12,142 nt of DNA from an uncultured Rhodobacter sp. (lineage in GTDB: Bacteria > Pseudomonadota > Alphaproteobacteria > Rhodobacterales > Rhodobacteraceae): contig CALGTJ010000558.1 in NCBI GenBank assembly GCA_937901435.1, positions 1 through 12,142 on the forward strand. Direction: 5' to 3'. The notes beneath the pieces were generated by a model. The model saw nothing but the letters and a program-made list of their open reading frames with translations. It had not been told where the DNA came from and did not search any database. Positions within the stretch are counted from its first letter, which is position 1. Every line of letters begins with the position of its first letter. Positions 1-6,965 of this stretch are shown in pieces. A program made the translations under genes and the position numbers.

Positions 1-40
1 CTGGAACTACTTCAAGGCTGCAGGGTATGTCTCAGGTTAA
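1..40 (+). CDS. C-terminal end of a transposase (partial)
   Basis: Reading from base 2, the frame gives WNYFKAAGYVSG followed by a TAA stop at 38-40. An aromatic 'NYF..AGY' ending just before the stop is typical, as far as I recall, of IS630-type transposases in alphaproteobacteria. Only twelve residues are visible, so the family is a guess and no catalytic residue can be seen. I could not identify the terminal inverted repeat of the element that should lie shortly downstream. It is consistent with the window starting inside an insertion sequence next to an island boundary. Confidence 0.4.
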   Translation, partial: WNYFKAAGYVSG

Positions 41-130
41 AAGTCGGATGCTTTAGGTTGGAGTTGGGTCGTGATTGGGCAGTCAGCAATGCAAACTGAG
101 TGGCATACAAATAAATACAATGACTTAAGC

Positions 131-169
131 GGTGGAGAACGTTGGGTGCCAGACCCATCCGCTCCGCCA
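131..169 (+). other. tRNA-Ser 3'-end-like fragment, possible attachment-site remnant
   Basis: Bases 153-169 (ACCCATCCGCTCCGCCA) look like the T-arm strand, acceptor strand and CCA of a bacterial serine tRNA. Two nested stems are visible: TGGGT (143-147) with ACCCA (153-157), and GGTGGAG (131-137) with CTCCGCC (162-168). The T-loop is not the normal TTCGA, and no anticodon arm or 5' half is present, so this is not an intact tRNA gene. Integrases often recombine at tRNA 3' ends and leave such partial copies. A terminator follows 25 bases downstream, as after a real tRNA gene. The attachment-site reading is inference. Confidence 0.35.
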
Positions 170-193
170 CTTACACATCGCGAACCCGAGATG

Positions 194-216
194 AGGTCCC
201 TTATGGGGCCTTTTTT
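194..216 (+). terminator. Rho-independent terminator
   Basis: A seven-pair stem (AGGTCCC at 194-200 with GGGGCCT at 205-211, one G-T pair) closes on the loop TTAT and is followed directly by a run of six T (211-216) and a further T-rich stretch. This is the classic intrinsic terminator form for the plus strand. It could end transcription from the transposase remnant or from the tRNA gene that the upstream fragment came from. Confidence 0.65.
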
Positions 217-835
217 CTTTTTGTTTCAAAGGGGTTTAGCGATGCCATCCGACTTTCGGAGACTGGCCGTTGGCCCGAAATCGGTCTCCGAACGCCCCGC
301 GTCTCTTTCCACCCGCCCTTCACCCAAATCGAGACGCATTCAAAAATGTTCGTCTTTTCAGGTGCTTGCCGAAAATAGGTGGCGCCGCAGTTGAGGAAGG
401 TTCGGCAGCTATCGATGCGAACAGAGACACCCGAAGGCGGCGTAGTTGTACGGGGTGGCGCGAAGGCCTGAGTGGGTTGGGCCGTACCTTGGTTGGAAGA
501 CGATGTACCCGCGATTGTGGCCCCTGGATCCTGAACCTGTCATTCGCTGCAGCTTGCAGCAACAACCGAGATGCGGGACAAACCGGCCTTACGCGGTTGC
601 GGCTATTGCTGGCGCAGCATTCTTTCGCACTTGCAGCAGGCGTCATGATACGGTGCGGCGCCCTTCACGGAAGCAGCCATTGAAATCCGAGAACAAATGC
701 CAAATCCAAACCACTGTTTCGCTGCGTGTATTCAACAATCAGGTCGCGGTCCAAGTCGTAATCTGCAGCGGAAAATTGGATTTCAGAAATCGATTTTGTA
801 TCAGTGGCCCTGAGAAAACTTAAAGATCCATGGCG
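217..835. other. Region with no supportable gene
   Basis: Several short frames exist here on both strands, but none has a recognisable domain, a good ribosome binding site or protein-like composition; their translations are rich in Arg, Ser, Pro and Cys, as expected of chance frames in GC-rich DNA. One plus-strand frame around 541-640 is open and fairly protein-like (it contains TTEMRDKPALRGCGYCWR) but ends at a stop near 648 and has no clear start, so it may be gene debris. I see no terminator for the minus-strand zinc operon that ends at 836. Confidence 0.5.
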
Positions 836-1336
836 TCAGAACGGCTCAATCTTCTCTGCCGACAGGGCATAACCAATCTGCGCAAGATGCGTGGACATAG
901 AGGATACTCCGAACATGCCCGTCACATTGACGGGGGCGTAAAGGCCCTTGCTCTCGTAAGGCTCCGGGGTTGTCACAAATACCAGTTGGTTTGCTGGGGG
1001 CGGCGGAACATGGACGCAGGCGCCAACATAAGGCACTAGGATAAATGCTGTAACGGCGGTGCCAACAGTGTCGATCGGGACGATGAAACCCGGCAGCCGC
1101 ACGATCATTCCATTCCAGTCAGACCGAACCCCGGTCGAGGCGGGCTGCTGGCTGCTCAGGCTGGGGGCATCATGTTCGATGAGGCTGTTCAGGACGGGCG
1201 GAATTGCTGACTGACTTTTGGGCAGCAGGTCTTCCCAATCCAACTCAATGACCGCATCCGCAAGCCCGGCACGTGGAAGAATGGTTGCTCCGGCCAGCAG
1301 TGCGATGGCATTGCGCCGAGACAGAGACGTTACCAT
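836..1336 (-). CDS. DUF3299 family exported protein, second copy (last gene of zinc operon)
   Basis: A 166-residue protein of the DUF3299 family. The start (ATG at 1336-1334) overlaps the stop of the upstream paralogue, which fits translational coupling. Residues 1-27 form an export signal with the twin arginines SRRNAIAL at 6-13, a hydrophobic stretch and a likely cut near LADA, so a Tat route to the periplasm is probable. The family core is at about 81-120: LPGFIVPID, then FILVPYVGACVHVPPPPANQ, with Cys107 and His109 as candidate metal ligands. DUF3299 proteins are known to sit beside MacB/LolCDE-like ABC transporters and zinc-regulated genes; the biochemical role is unknown to me. The context suggests a periplasmic partner of the zinc-responsive transporter encoded upstream. 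Confidence 0.85.
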   Translation of the reverse strand: MVTSLSRRNAIALLAGATILPRAGLADAVIELDWEDLLPKSQSAIPPVLNSLIEHDAPSLSSQQPASTGVRSDWNGMIVRLPGFIVPIDTVGTAVTAFILVPYVGACVHVPPPPANQLVFVTTPEPYESKGLYAPVNVTGMFGVSSMSTHLAQIGYALSAEKIEPF

Positions 1337-1833
1337 TCGTAGGTCTCCATCGTATCGACCGAAAGCGCATAACCGGTTTGCGCAATCGCAGTGGATTGCA
1401 GCCGCGTACGCAAAGTACCGCTGACCCATACTGCATCCCAAAGCTGATCGCCGGGCCAGGGCTTGGCTGCCTTGGCGAACACCAACTGGTTGGGCGGTGG
1501 CGGCGGCGTGTGGATGCAAGCGCCGATATAGGGCACGAGGATGAAATCGGTCACACCGTCCGTACCAATCTCTAGCGGAAGGATGTAGCCGGGCATCCGG
1601 ATGTAGGCCCCGTCGAGGTCTTCGTTCAATTTGGTCGCATTGGCATCAAATATCGGACTCCAACTGTCGTTGACTTCGTCTAGGTCGCCTTCGCCAATGA
1701 TCTCGGAATAGGGCACGCCCGGTGGGATCAAGTCTTCCCAGCCAATTTCAAGCGGCGACAGCGCCAGCGATGGTCGCGCGGATGCAGCGGCGGCAAAGCC
1801 ACCTGCAATGATATGTCTGCGCGAAAGCTTCAT
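1330..1833 (-). CDS. DUF3299 family exported protein, first copy
   Basis: A 167-residue paralogue of the downstream gene. Its ATG (1833-1831) overlaps the permease stop in an ATGA arrangement, which fixes this start over longer in-frame alternatives. The N-terminus MKLSRRHIIAGGF carries twin arginines at 5-6 and leads into an Ala-rich hydrophobic stretch ending near LAL, so a Tat-type signal is likely. The family core is at 78-119: IRMPGYILPLE, then FILVPYIGACIHTPPPPPNQ, with Cys106 and His108 in the same places as in the paralogue. Outside the core the two copies have diverged, so the duplication is old or they are distinct subfamilies. The function is inferred from the operon: a periplasmic component of a zinc-linked ABC system. 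Confidence 0.85.
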   Translation of the reverse strand: MKLSRRHIIAGGFAAAASARPSLALSPLEIGWEDLIPPGVPYSEIIGEGDLDEVNDSWSPIFDANATKLNEDLDGAYIRMPGYILPLEIGTDGVTDFILVPYIGACIHTPPPPPNQLVFAKAAKPWPGDQLWDAVWVSGTLRTRLQSTAIAQTGYALSVDTMETYEW

Positions 1834-3080
1834 GTGCGCACCGTCATACCATCGGCCAGAGAAAGACGATAGGCTCTGAAGGCTGGAACCAAGCTCACAA
1901 TTGCGCCAGCAGCCACCACGCCGAGCAAGACCCAAAGCTCCCTCATGCTGGGCGCTTCAATTGGCAGCCAGAGACCAAAGGCACTATCGATCACCGGTTG
2001 GGCAATGGTCAGCCCGAGGTAGAGAAACAGCACCCCAAGCAGCGCGCCCACCGCTGCGGTCAGCACCGCCTCCAATACCAGTAGGCCCATGATCGTAGTG
2101 GGTCGCGCGCCCATTGCCCGGAAGATCGCCATCTCACGGCGACGTTCGTTCAGGCTGGAAAAAATCGTGGCCATCATGCCGATCAAGGCGGTAACGACCA
2201 CCATGGCCGAGACGCCCAGAAGCGCGGTTTCCGCGACCCCAACGATGGCCCAGAGTTCCTGAAGGGCCACACCTGGCAAAACGGCCAGCAGCGGCTCATC
2301 CGGGTATTCGTTGATCGCGCGTTGCAATGCGAAGGTCTGCAAAGGGCTTTCGACACCGATCAAAGCGGCCGTTACCGCCTTAGGCGTCAGCTCCATCTGC
2401 CGGATTACATCTGCCGGTGTTGATTGGCCGGGCACCTGCGCGCCGTTCTGCCAATCGACGTGGATCGCCTCGATCGCCTCCAGGCTGACTAATACAGTCC
2501 GGTCGACCGGTGTTCCCGTCTTTTCAAGAATGCCCGACACGCGGAACGGCTGATCCTTGTGCTCACTGAAAGACGCAATGCCATGAGCCACTACAATCGG
2601 GTCACCGACTTTGTAGCCGAGTGCGGTGGCAACATCAGCGCCAATCACCGTGTCAAAAAGATCGGCTATCAGAGCCCCATCGACCACCTCCAGCGCCCGC
2701 CCTCGCCGATATTTGTAGCGCTCGAAGAAGTCGACGGTGGTGCCCATGACGCGGAATTGGCGGTGGCTGTCGCCGAGCGAAATCGGGACGATCCACGCTA
2801 CCTCTGGCCGCGCGGCGATGTCTTGGTAGCTTTCCCAGGTGACATTGTTTGTGGCGTTGCCGATGCGAAACACTGAGTACAGCAAGAGCTGCACCGACCC
2901 AGACCGCGCACCAACAATCAGGTCTGTCCCCGAGATCGTGTCGGCAAAGCTGGCCTTGGCCCCGGTGCGCACCTTCTCGACGCCAAGAAACAGGGTCACC
3001 GACAGCGCAATCGCCAGCACTGTCATGGCGACCGTCAGTGACCGTGCACTCAGCGATCCGATGGCCAACCGCAGAATCAT
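1830..3080 (-). CDS. FtsX/MacB-type ABC transporter permease
   Basis: A 416-residue inner-membrane protein with the MacB/LolC/FtsX layout. One membrane segment lies near the N-terminus (about 15-34), followed by a large periplasmic domain (about 40-280) and three C-terminal membrane segments (about 287-308, 333-356 and 383-402). After the second segment comes NERRREMAIFRAMGA (about 311-325), the cytoplasmic coupling region typical of FtsX-like permeases. The start ATG (3080-3078) overlaps the ATPase stop and the stop overlaps the next gene's start, so this is one operon. Proteins of this fold usually move lipoproteins or drive periplasmic machinery rather than carry ions through a channel. 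In this operon it probably acts with the histidine-rich ZrgA-like protein and the DUF3299 proteins in zinc acquisition. Confidence 0.9.
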   Translation of the reverse strand: MILRLAIGSLSARSLTVAMTVLAIALSVTLFLGVEKVRTGAKASFADTISGTDLIVGARSGSVQLLLYSVFRIGNATNNVTWESYQDIAARPEVAWIVPISLGDSHRQFRVMGTTVDFFERYKYRRGRALEVVDGALIADLFDTVIGADVATALGYKVGDPIVVAHGIASFSEHKDQPFRVSGILEKTGTPVDRTVLVSLEAIEAIHVDWQNGAQVPGQSTPADVIRQMELTPKAVTAALIGVESPLQTFALQRAINEYPDEPLLAVLPGVALQELWAIVGVAETALLGVSAMVVVTALIGMMATIFSSLNERRREMAIFRAMGARPTTIMGLLVLEAVLTAAVGALLGVLFLYLGLTIAQPVIDSAFGLWLPIEAPSMRELWVLLGVVAAGAIVSLVPAFRAYRLSLADGMTVRT

Positions 3081-3775
3081 GCCGCCTGCCTTTCGATCTG
3101 CGCGATGTCGTCCATCGCGATCACTCGGTCGAAACGCTCGCCAAGGCGCGGATCGTGGCTGACCATGAGAAGCGTCGTGCCATGGGCCTGCACCTGGGCG
3201 AACAAAAGGTCGAGGAACGCCGACTGGCTGGATGCATCCAGCGCCGAAGTGGGTTCGTCGGCAATGATGATCGGGGGCCGTCCAATCATGGCGCGGGCGA
3301 CCGCAACGCGCTGTTGCTGGCCGACGCTGAGGGTCGAGGCTTTGTTGCCTAGAACGTCAGGCAGACCCAAAGCCATGCAAAGATCGTGCGCTTCAGCCCG
3401 TCCATTGCTCACACGTCCCCGACGCGCCGGGGCAAAGCGGAGCGGCAGCAGGACGTTGTCGAGGACCGAGCCGAATGGCAGCAGGTTGAATTGCTGGAAG
3501 ATCATCCCGATCTGTTCAGCGCGAAAACGGTCTCGCTGTCCGCCAGAAAGGTTTGAAAGGTCGGCGCCTGTGATATGCACACACCCTGATTCCGCAAGGA
3601 CCGTGCCACAAATCAGCGACAACAGCGTGGATTTGCCTGATCCGCTTTCGCCGAGCAGAAGGACAGTCTCGCCCGGCGGGACCGAGAACTCCGGCACCGA
3701 AAGCGCGAAAGACACGCGCCCCGGCCAGCGGAAACGCACGTCATTCAGAAATAAGATCGGGCCGTCGGCTGTCAC
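3077..3775 (-). CDS. ABC transporter ATP-binding protein (LolD/MacB class)
   Basis: A 232-residue nucleotide-binding subunit. Walker A is GESGSGKST (42-50), the Q-loop is at 94-95 in IFQQFNLLP, the signature is LSVGQQQRVAVARA (149-162, LSVGQ rather than the usual LSGGQ), Walker B is IIIADEPTSALD (169-180) and the switch His is 207 in SHDP. The overall pattern is that of LolD/MacB/FtsE ATPases, which pair with FtsX-like permeases such as the one encoded immediately downstream with a 4-base overlap. The start is GTG at 3775-3773, directly abutting the TAG stop of the upstream gene. It should power the transporter from the cytoplasmic face of the inner membrane. Confidence 0.93.
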   Translation of the reverse strand: MTADGPILFLNDVRFRWPGRVSFALSVPEFSVPPGETVLLLGESGSGKSTLLSLICGTVLAESGCVHITGADLSNLSGGQRDRFRAEQIGMIFQQFNLLPFGSVLDNVLLPLRFAPARRGRVSNGRAEAHDLCMALGLPDVLGNKASTLSVGQQQRVAVARAMIGRPPIIIADEPTSALDASSQSAFLDLLFAQVQAHGTTLLMVSHDPRLGERFDRVIAMDDIAQIERQAA

Positions 3776-4408
3776 CTAGAACATGCCGCGCAGATCGAGC
3801 ATCGGTGCATCGCGCTCAATCTCAAACGCCTGCGCGCCCGAGGCGGTCACGATCTGCACCTCCAATTCCAGCGCATTCTCGAAGGTCGAGAAATAGGCGA
3901 ATTCGATCCCGGACAGCGCGTCAGGATTGCCGCAAGTCAGCATGTATTCGGCGTGAAATTCGGTATGGCTGGCCACGGCTTCGGCATGGTCGTCATGGTC
4001 GTCGGCATCGGCGTGGTCTTCGTGGCCATGCTCGTCGTGATTGTCATGTTCTTCGTTTTCAGCATGCTCGTCGTGATCATGCTCGTCATGCTCTTCTTCG
4101 CTTTCCAGGGCAGCGCTGGCCTGGGTCACGCTGCACTCTGCTGCTGCCGGAAGAACGAACAGGTCCAACGGTTTGGCCAACATGGCGACGGCGGCATCAA
4201 TTGCAGCACGATCTTCGGCGCTTGAGGCTTCGAATTCAAAGCCAACGATATCCGCACCGGGTGCGTGGAACTCCATCGCGACGGTATTGCCGTCAACCGC
4301 GATGTTCAGTTCTCCGACACCGTGTTCGTGTGCGTCGAGTTCCCGAGCATCTTCAGCGATGGCGGGTGCGGCAACTAGGGCGACTATAGCGGGGAGTGCG
4401 TATTTCAA
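3776..4408 (-). CDS. zrgA: ZrgA (DUF2796) histidine-rich zinc-responsive periplasmic protein
   Basis: A 210-residue exported protein. Residues 1-19 (KYALPAIVALVAAPAIA after the start) form a standard Sec signal peptide cleaved near AIA-ED. The mature part begins with a HEHG motif (27-30) and an all-beta-looking domain. Residues 107-148 are a low-complexity stretch of Glu, Asp and twelve His, an evident metal-binding loop. Cys92 and Cys159 could form a disulfide. This is the layout of the DUF2796/ZrgA family linked to zinc uptake. No ATG fits the signal peptide, so I chose TTG at 4408-4406, preceded by AAAAAAGG; a much longer reading from upstream would overlap zur and add residues that do not look like part of this family. 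It is the first transport gene after zur, 28 bases downstream. Confidence 0.85.
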   Translation of the reverse strand: MKYALPAIVALVAAPAIAEDARELDAHEHGVGELNIAVDGNTVAMEFHAPGADIVGFEFEASSAEDRAAIDAAVAMLAKPLDLFVLPAAAECSVTQASAALESEEEHDEHDHDEHAENEEHDNHDEHGHEDHADADDHDDHAEAVASHTEFHAEYMLTCGNPDALSGIEFAYFSTFENALELEVQIVTASGAQAFEIERDAPMLDLRGMF

Positions 4409-4436
4409 GGCATACCTTTTTTGTTTTGGATTTGGC

Positions 4437-4823
4437 TTAAACGGAGCAAGCGTTGCAAGCCCCGTGGAGTTCAACGATGTGGCGGTCCGGCACGAATTTG
4501 CTGGCCGCGATGAGGGCGGTGAGTTTTGGTAAAAGCGAACCACCGTCATGTTCTTCGACCTGCCCGCAGTCATCGCAAATGGTGAGGACCGGCAGGCTGT
4601 TGTCATGCTCGCACCGGCACGGCACGAAAGCCTTGAGAGATTCCAGCTTGTGCGCCCGCCCTTGATCGGTCAACGCAGTCAAAGCGCGATACACCGTCGG
4701 CGCGGCTATATCCGGTTCGTTCTTCTGCAAACGTCCCAAAATTTGATAGGCCGTCATCGGCGCATTGGACGACCTCAGCACGCCAAGGATGTCCGCCTGT
4801 CTGATTGCCGCTTGTTTACGCAT
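4437..4823 (-). CDS. zur: Fur-family zinc uptake regulator (Zur-like)
   Basis: A 128-residue cytoplasmic DNA-binding repressor. The winged helix is in the N-terminal half, with the family hallmark APTVYRALTAL (41-51). The dimerisation/metal half carries two CxxC pairs, CDDC (83-86) and CNAC (123-126), for the structural zinc, plus Cys69, Cys71, His73, His115 and His120, which probably include sensor-site ligands. The pattern FVPC, then ICDDCGQVEEHD, then RHIVELHGAC, is Zur-like rather than Fur-like. It begins with ATG preceded by GAGG nine bases away. Standing first in a zinc-transport operon, it most likely senses zinc and represses its own operon through the palindrome upstream. It is short for the family, lacking the N-terminal extension of many alphaproteobacterial Zur proteins. 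Confidence 0.85.
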   Translation of the reverse strand: MRKQAAIRQADILGVLRSSNAPMTAYQILGRLQKNEPDIAAPTVYRALTALTDQGRAHKLESLKAFVPCRCEHDNSLPVLTICDDCGQVEEHDGGSLLPKLTALIAASKFVPDRHIVELHGACNACSV

Positions 4824-4848
4824 TGCTTTGGCCTCGCAGTTCGCGGCG

Positions 4849-4870
4849 TTCTTATTTTATAAAGTAACAA
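4849..4870. promoter_or_regulatory. Candidate Zur box
   Basis: An AT-rich imperfect palindrome in an otherwise GC-rich region. The core TTATTTTATAAAGTAA (4852-4867) reads almost the same on both strands, with a single mismatched pair (4855 and 4864). Two further matching pairs lie outside one mismatch, making a 22-base dyad. It lies 26 bases upstream of the zur start on the minus strand, where an operator and -10 element would be expected (TATAAA is inside it). Zur boxes are AT-rich dyads of this size. Binding is inferred, and I see no convincing -35 element. Confidence 0.5.
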
Positions 4871-5299
4871 ATTGCAAGAGCCGAAGAGTAGCTTGATATG
4901 CTGGCGCAGGAAAATTGGCAGGCGTCGGGCTTTAAGATGGCTGGCCAAAAACAGTTCTGGTGCATCGCTAATCCACCGGTGGTGATCAAAGGGCGAGGCC
5001 TTTGCCGCCAAGATTGTCTTGTTGGTAATGCGAAAATCCAGCTTTCTGGAAACAGTAACTCTGACTGTTCTTGGCAAAGTCCGTTTTGTCCCGCGACTCG
5101 TGAATTCGAAGCCTGATCCACACCGCGACTACCACGAATGGCTGGTTGATCCGCTGCGCGGCAGCACCGAGTTTTACGCTGACGCAGCATTTTCCTCGCT
5201 GCGCGTGCTCGCAGCACAAAATCACAATGGCCGAGTCGGGCTCTCAACAGTCATTAGCTGCGGAAGTCACGAACGTCCGCTCCATCTGAAACAGGAACG
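4871..5299. other. Spacer between the zinc operon and the replication block; no supportable gene
   Basis: Short frames exist on both strands but none shows a domain or a good start. The plus-strand stretch about 5106-5227 translates to fairly protein-like text (NSKPDPHRDYHEWLVDPLRG) without a clear start or family. Another plus-strand frame opens with ATG at 5227 (MAESGSQQSLAAEVTNVRSI) and stops at 5287-5289. That could be a lost N-terminus of the gene beginning at 5300, one base out of frame. A promoter for the plus-strand block should lie here, but I could not pick a convincing -35/-10 pair. Confidence 0.4.
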
Positions 5300-6325
5300 G
5301 TGCCTGCCTCGTTTGAGGCGAAACGCCAGCCGCTAATCGAACACGCGCTCAACCGGCAGGTGTTCGACACGCTGGAGGGGGCTAACAATCGTTCGCTGTG
5401 GGTGTTTCTGAATGAACCAGACCAGTTTCGTAAGGCGGAAGAGGTCCGCTACAACGATGAAAGGCGCCGGGGCCGGTCATGGAGCGGATTTGAAGTGGAA
5501 AAGGACCGCGTGGTCCGCCGGGATGCTGTATCGGTAGCTGACTTCACAAAGGCAATCCGCGAGCGTTTCGACACGCCGCATGTTCATGTCGATGTTTTCG
5601 ACCGGCACCGCGTCATCCTCGATGATCAGGAATGCGATCTCGTGCAGGTCGCTGTCTATCGCGAAGGGCGGCCGGAGGACATGCTTGGGTTCGACGCGAA
5701 CAGCACATTGTCCCGCCGCATCGTGAAGCCGGTTTTTTAGGCTGCGCTGACTTACGAGGCGGATACCGGCGTCATAGAGGTGGTGGCCAATACAGTTGCA
5801 GACCGGAGGGATCTCACTGCCTACATGGCGCGGGACCTGCTTGGGATCGACTTCGAAGAAAAGCATATACCGCTGCGGGAATACGATCTTGGGATGCTGT
5901 TGAAGCCCTTTGACTTCCCGACTGACGTTGATGACGGCATCGCGGACGTCACCGTGAAAGAATTGCGTCTTATGGAGGTTGGCCAGCCTAACGAACGGAT
6001 CATCCTCGAATCCATGTCGGGCGCCGACCGCACGGTGTGGGAAATGGCAGAAGAGAGAATTGGGCTCGACATTGGCAGTTCGGGGCATGTCCTGTCCGTT
6101 GCATCTGAAGCGCCTGAATGGATCGTCACGCGCGCGCGGTTCACAATCAAGTTTCAGCCCGGCCCGAGCGGCGGGCGGGGCAAATCGTTGACGCTGACGG
6201 TGACGATGCCACATGGCTGCAACTTGAAGGACATGACCCCGCATGAGCGCCTGATTGGTGACAAGTATCTGCGCCGTTGGGGCATTCTGACCGACAGCTC
6301 CGACATCGGTGACCTCATTGACTAA
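5300..6325 (+). pseudogene. Unknown conserved-looking protein interrupted by an in-frame TAG
   Basis: One reading frame runs from GTG 5300 (AGGA three bases upstream) to TAA 6323-6325, 341 codons, broken only by TAG at 5738-5740 (codon 147). The text before the stop (HVHVDVFDRHRVILDD, then RRIVKPVF) and after it (AALTYEADTGVIEVVANT) reads as one continuous protein in the same frame, so a CAG glutamine codon changed to TAG is the simplest explanation. The distal part includes KPFDFPTDVDDGIADVTVK and a C-terminal MPHGCNLKDMTPHERLIG followed by KYLRRWGIL. I do not recognise a family with known function. It has no signal peptide or membrane segment, so it is probably cytoplasmic. A downstream restart (GTG 5780 or ATG 5825) could still make the C-terminal two thirds. 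Its end overlaps the next gene. Confidence 0.7.
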
Positions 6326-6965
6326 GCGGGCTGTCGATATGCTGCTGCAGGTCGTTGAAACCCGCACGGCCAAGGTGCAGGCAGCGGTCCTGCGGCAAGG
6401 TTCACCTGGGGCAACGGATCAGTTGCTCGAGGCCAAGTTGATGGTCGCGTCCGGACATATCCCGGTCGTCATCGCTATGGATGACTACGAAGACGAGCCC
6501 ATCCCTGCAGAGTGGTGCGCCGAGCGCAGGCAGTATGGATACAACAACAGCATCGGTCGGTGGGTTGCGGTCGATGCCAAGGAGATCGCAGCTCTTGCAG
6601 TTGATTACCCGCTGTTCTTCGCGAAGATGTTGGTAGATTTCGAGCGCGCTGCCCCGGCGCGCCCGATCTCGTTGATCGATAGTGTCGCGTGGGACATTGG
6701 CACCATCCAGCTCAAGGGGGCGAAATCCCCCGTGCCGGTCTGGTTTGCGCGTCGGCTTTCAGATCCTGCGGTGTGGAAAAAGGTTGGTGCTCTCCTGGAA
6801 CGCAGGCCACCTGACGAAGTCCGTGTCATCCTGACGTCCACACCAGGCGATCGCCTTCCTGTTGCTGCGAGAAAGAAGGACATCGTCATCAGCGTGAACG
6901 ATGTGGCCAAAGCACCTGGAAAGCTGGCCATCTCACCGCAGGCCGTCGTCGCCGTGAAAAGCTGA
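6309..6965 (+). CDS. Unknown protein, C-terminus probably cut by a frameshift
   Basis: An open frame of 218 codons from GTG 6309, overlapping the end of the previous gene by 17 bases; TTG 6318 and ATG 6339 are alternative starts and none has a clear ribosome binding site. Visible text includes IPAEWCAERRQYGYNNSIGRWVAVD (about residues 66-90), a central PLFFAKMLVDFE stretch, PVPVWFARRLSDPAVW and EVRVILTSTPGDRLP. No motif known to me is present and there is no signal peptide. It is paired with the unknown gene upstream and read with the replication genes downstream, so it may serve the same element. The stop at 6963-6965 follows an A run. One extra A there would continue the frame to 7066, giving a longer C-terminus whose stop overlaps the nuclease start. 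Confidence 0.65.
   Translation: MTSLTKRAVDMLLQVVETRTAKVQAAVLRQGSPGATDQLLEAKLMVASGHIPVVIAMDDYEDEPIPAEWCAERRQYGYNNSIGRWVAVDAKEIAALAVDYPLFFAKMLVDFERAAPARPISLIDSVAWDIGTIQLKGAKSPVPVWFARRLSDPAVWKKVGALLERRPPDEVRVILTSTPGDRLPVAARKKDIVISVNDVAKAPGKLAISPQAVVAVKS

Noticed and set aside
131..169. Intact tRNA or tmRNA gene
   Set aside because: Only the 3' acceptor and T-arm-like part is visible; the T-loop is abnormal and there is no D-arm, anticodon arm or tag-coding region.
71..823. Several overlapping plus-strand frames of about 70-140 codons near the left edge
   Set aside because: They have biased Arg/Ser/Pro/Cys composition, no domains and poor starts, and they overlap the terminator and the tRNA-like fragment.
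3530..3560. A second LSGGQ sequence in the ABC ATPase (residues 76-80)
   Set aside because: It lies before the Q-loop, where LolD-like proteins have a variable segment; the true signature is LSVGQ at 149-153, just before Walker B. The match is coincidental.
3953..4225. Plus-strand frame with a highly hydrophobic, membrane-like translation rich in Val and Met
   Set aside because: It is the antisense of the His/Asp-rich part of zrgA: CAT and GAC codons read backwards become Met and Val. There is no start signal or family.
5477..6373. Uninterrupted 298-codon minus-strand frame opposite the gene with the amber codon
   Set aside because: Its translation is rich in Arg, Cys, His and Pro without any domain, and the plus-strand text reads like a real protein with operon-like overlaps. 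Openness alone is common on the antisense strand of GC-rich genes.
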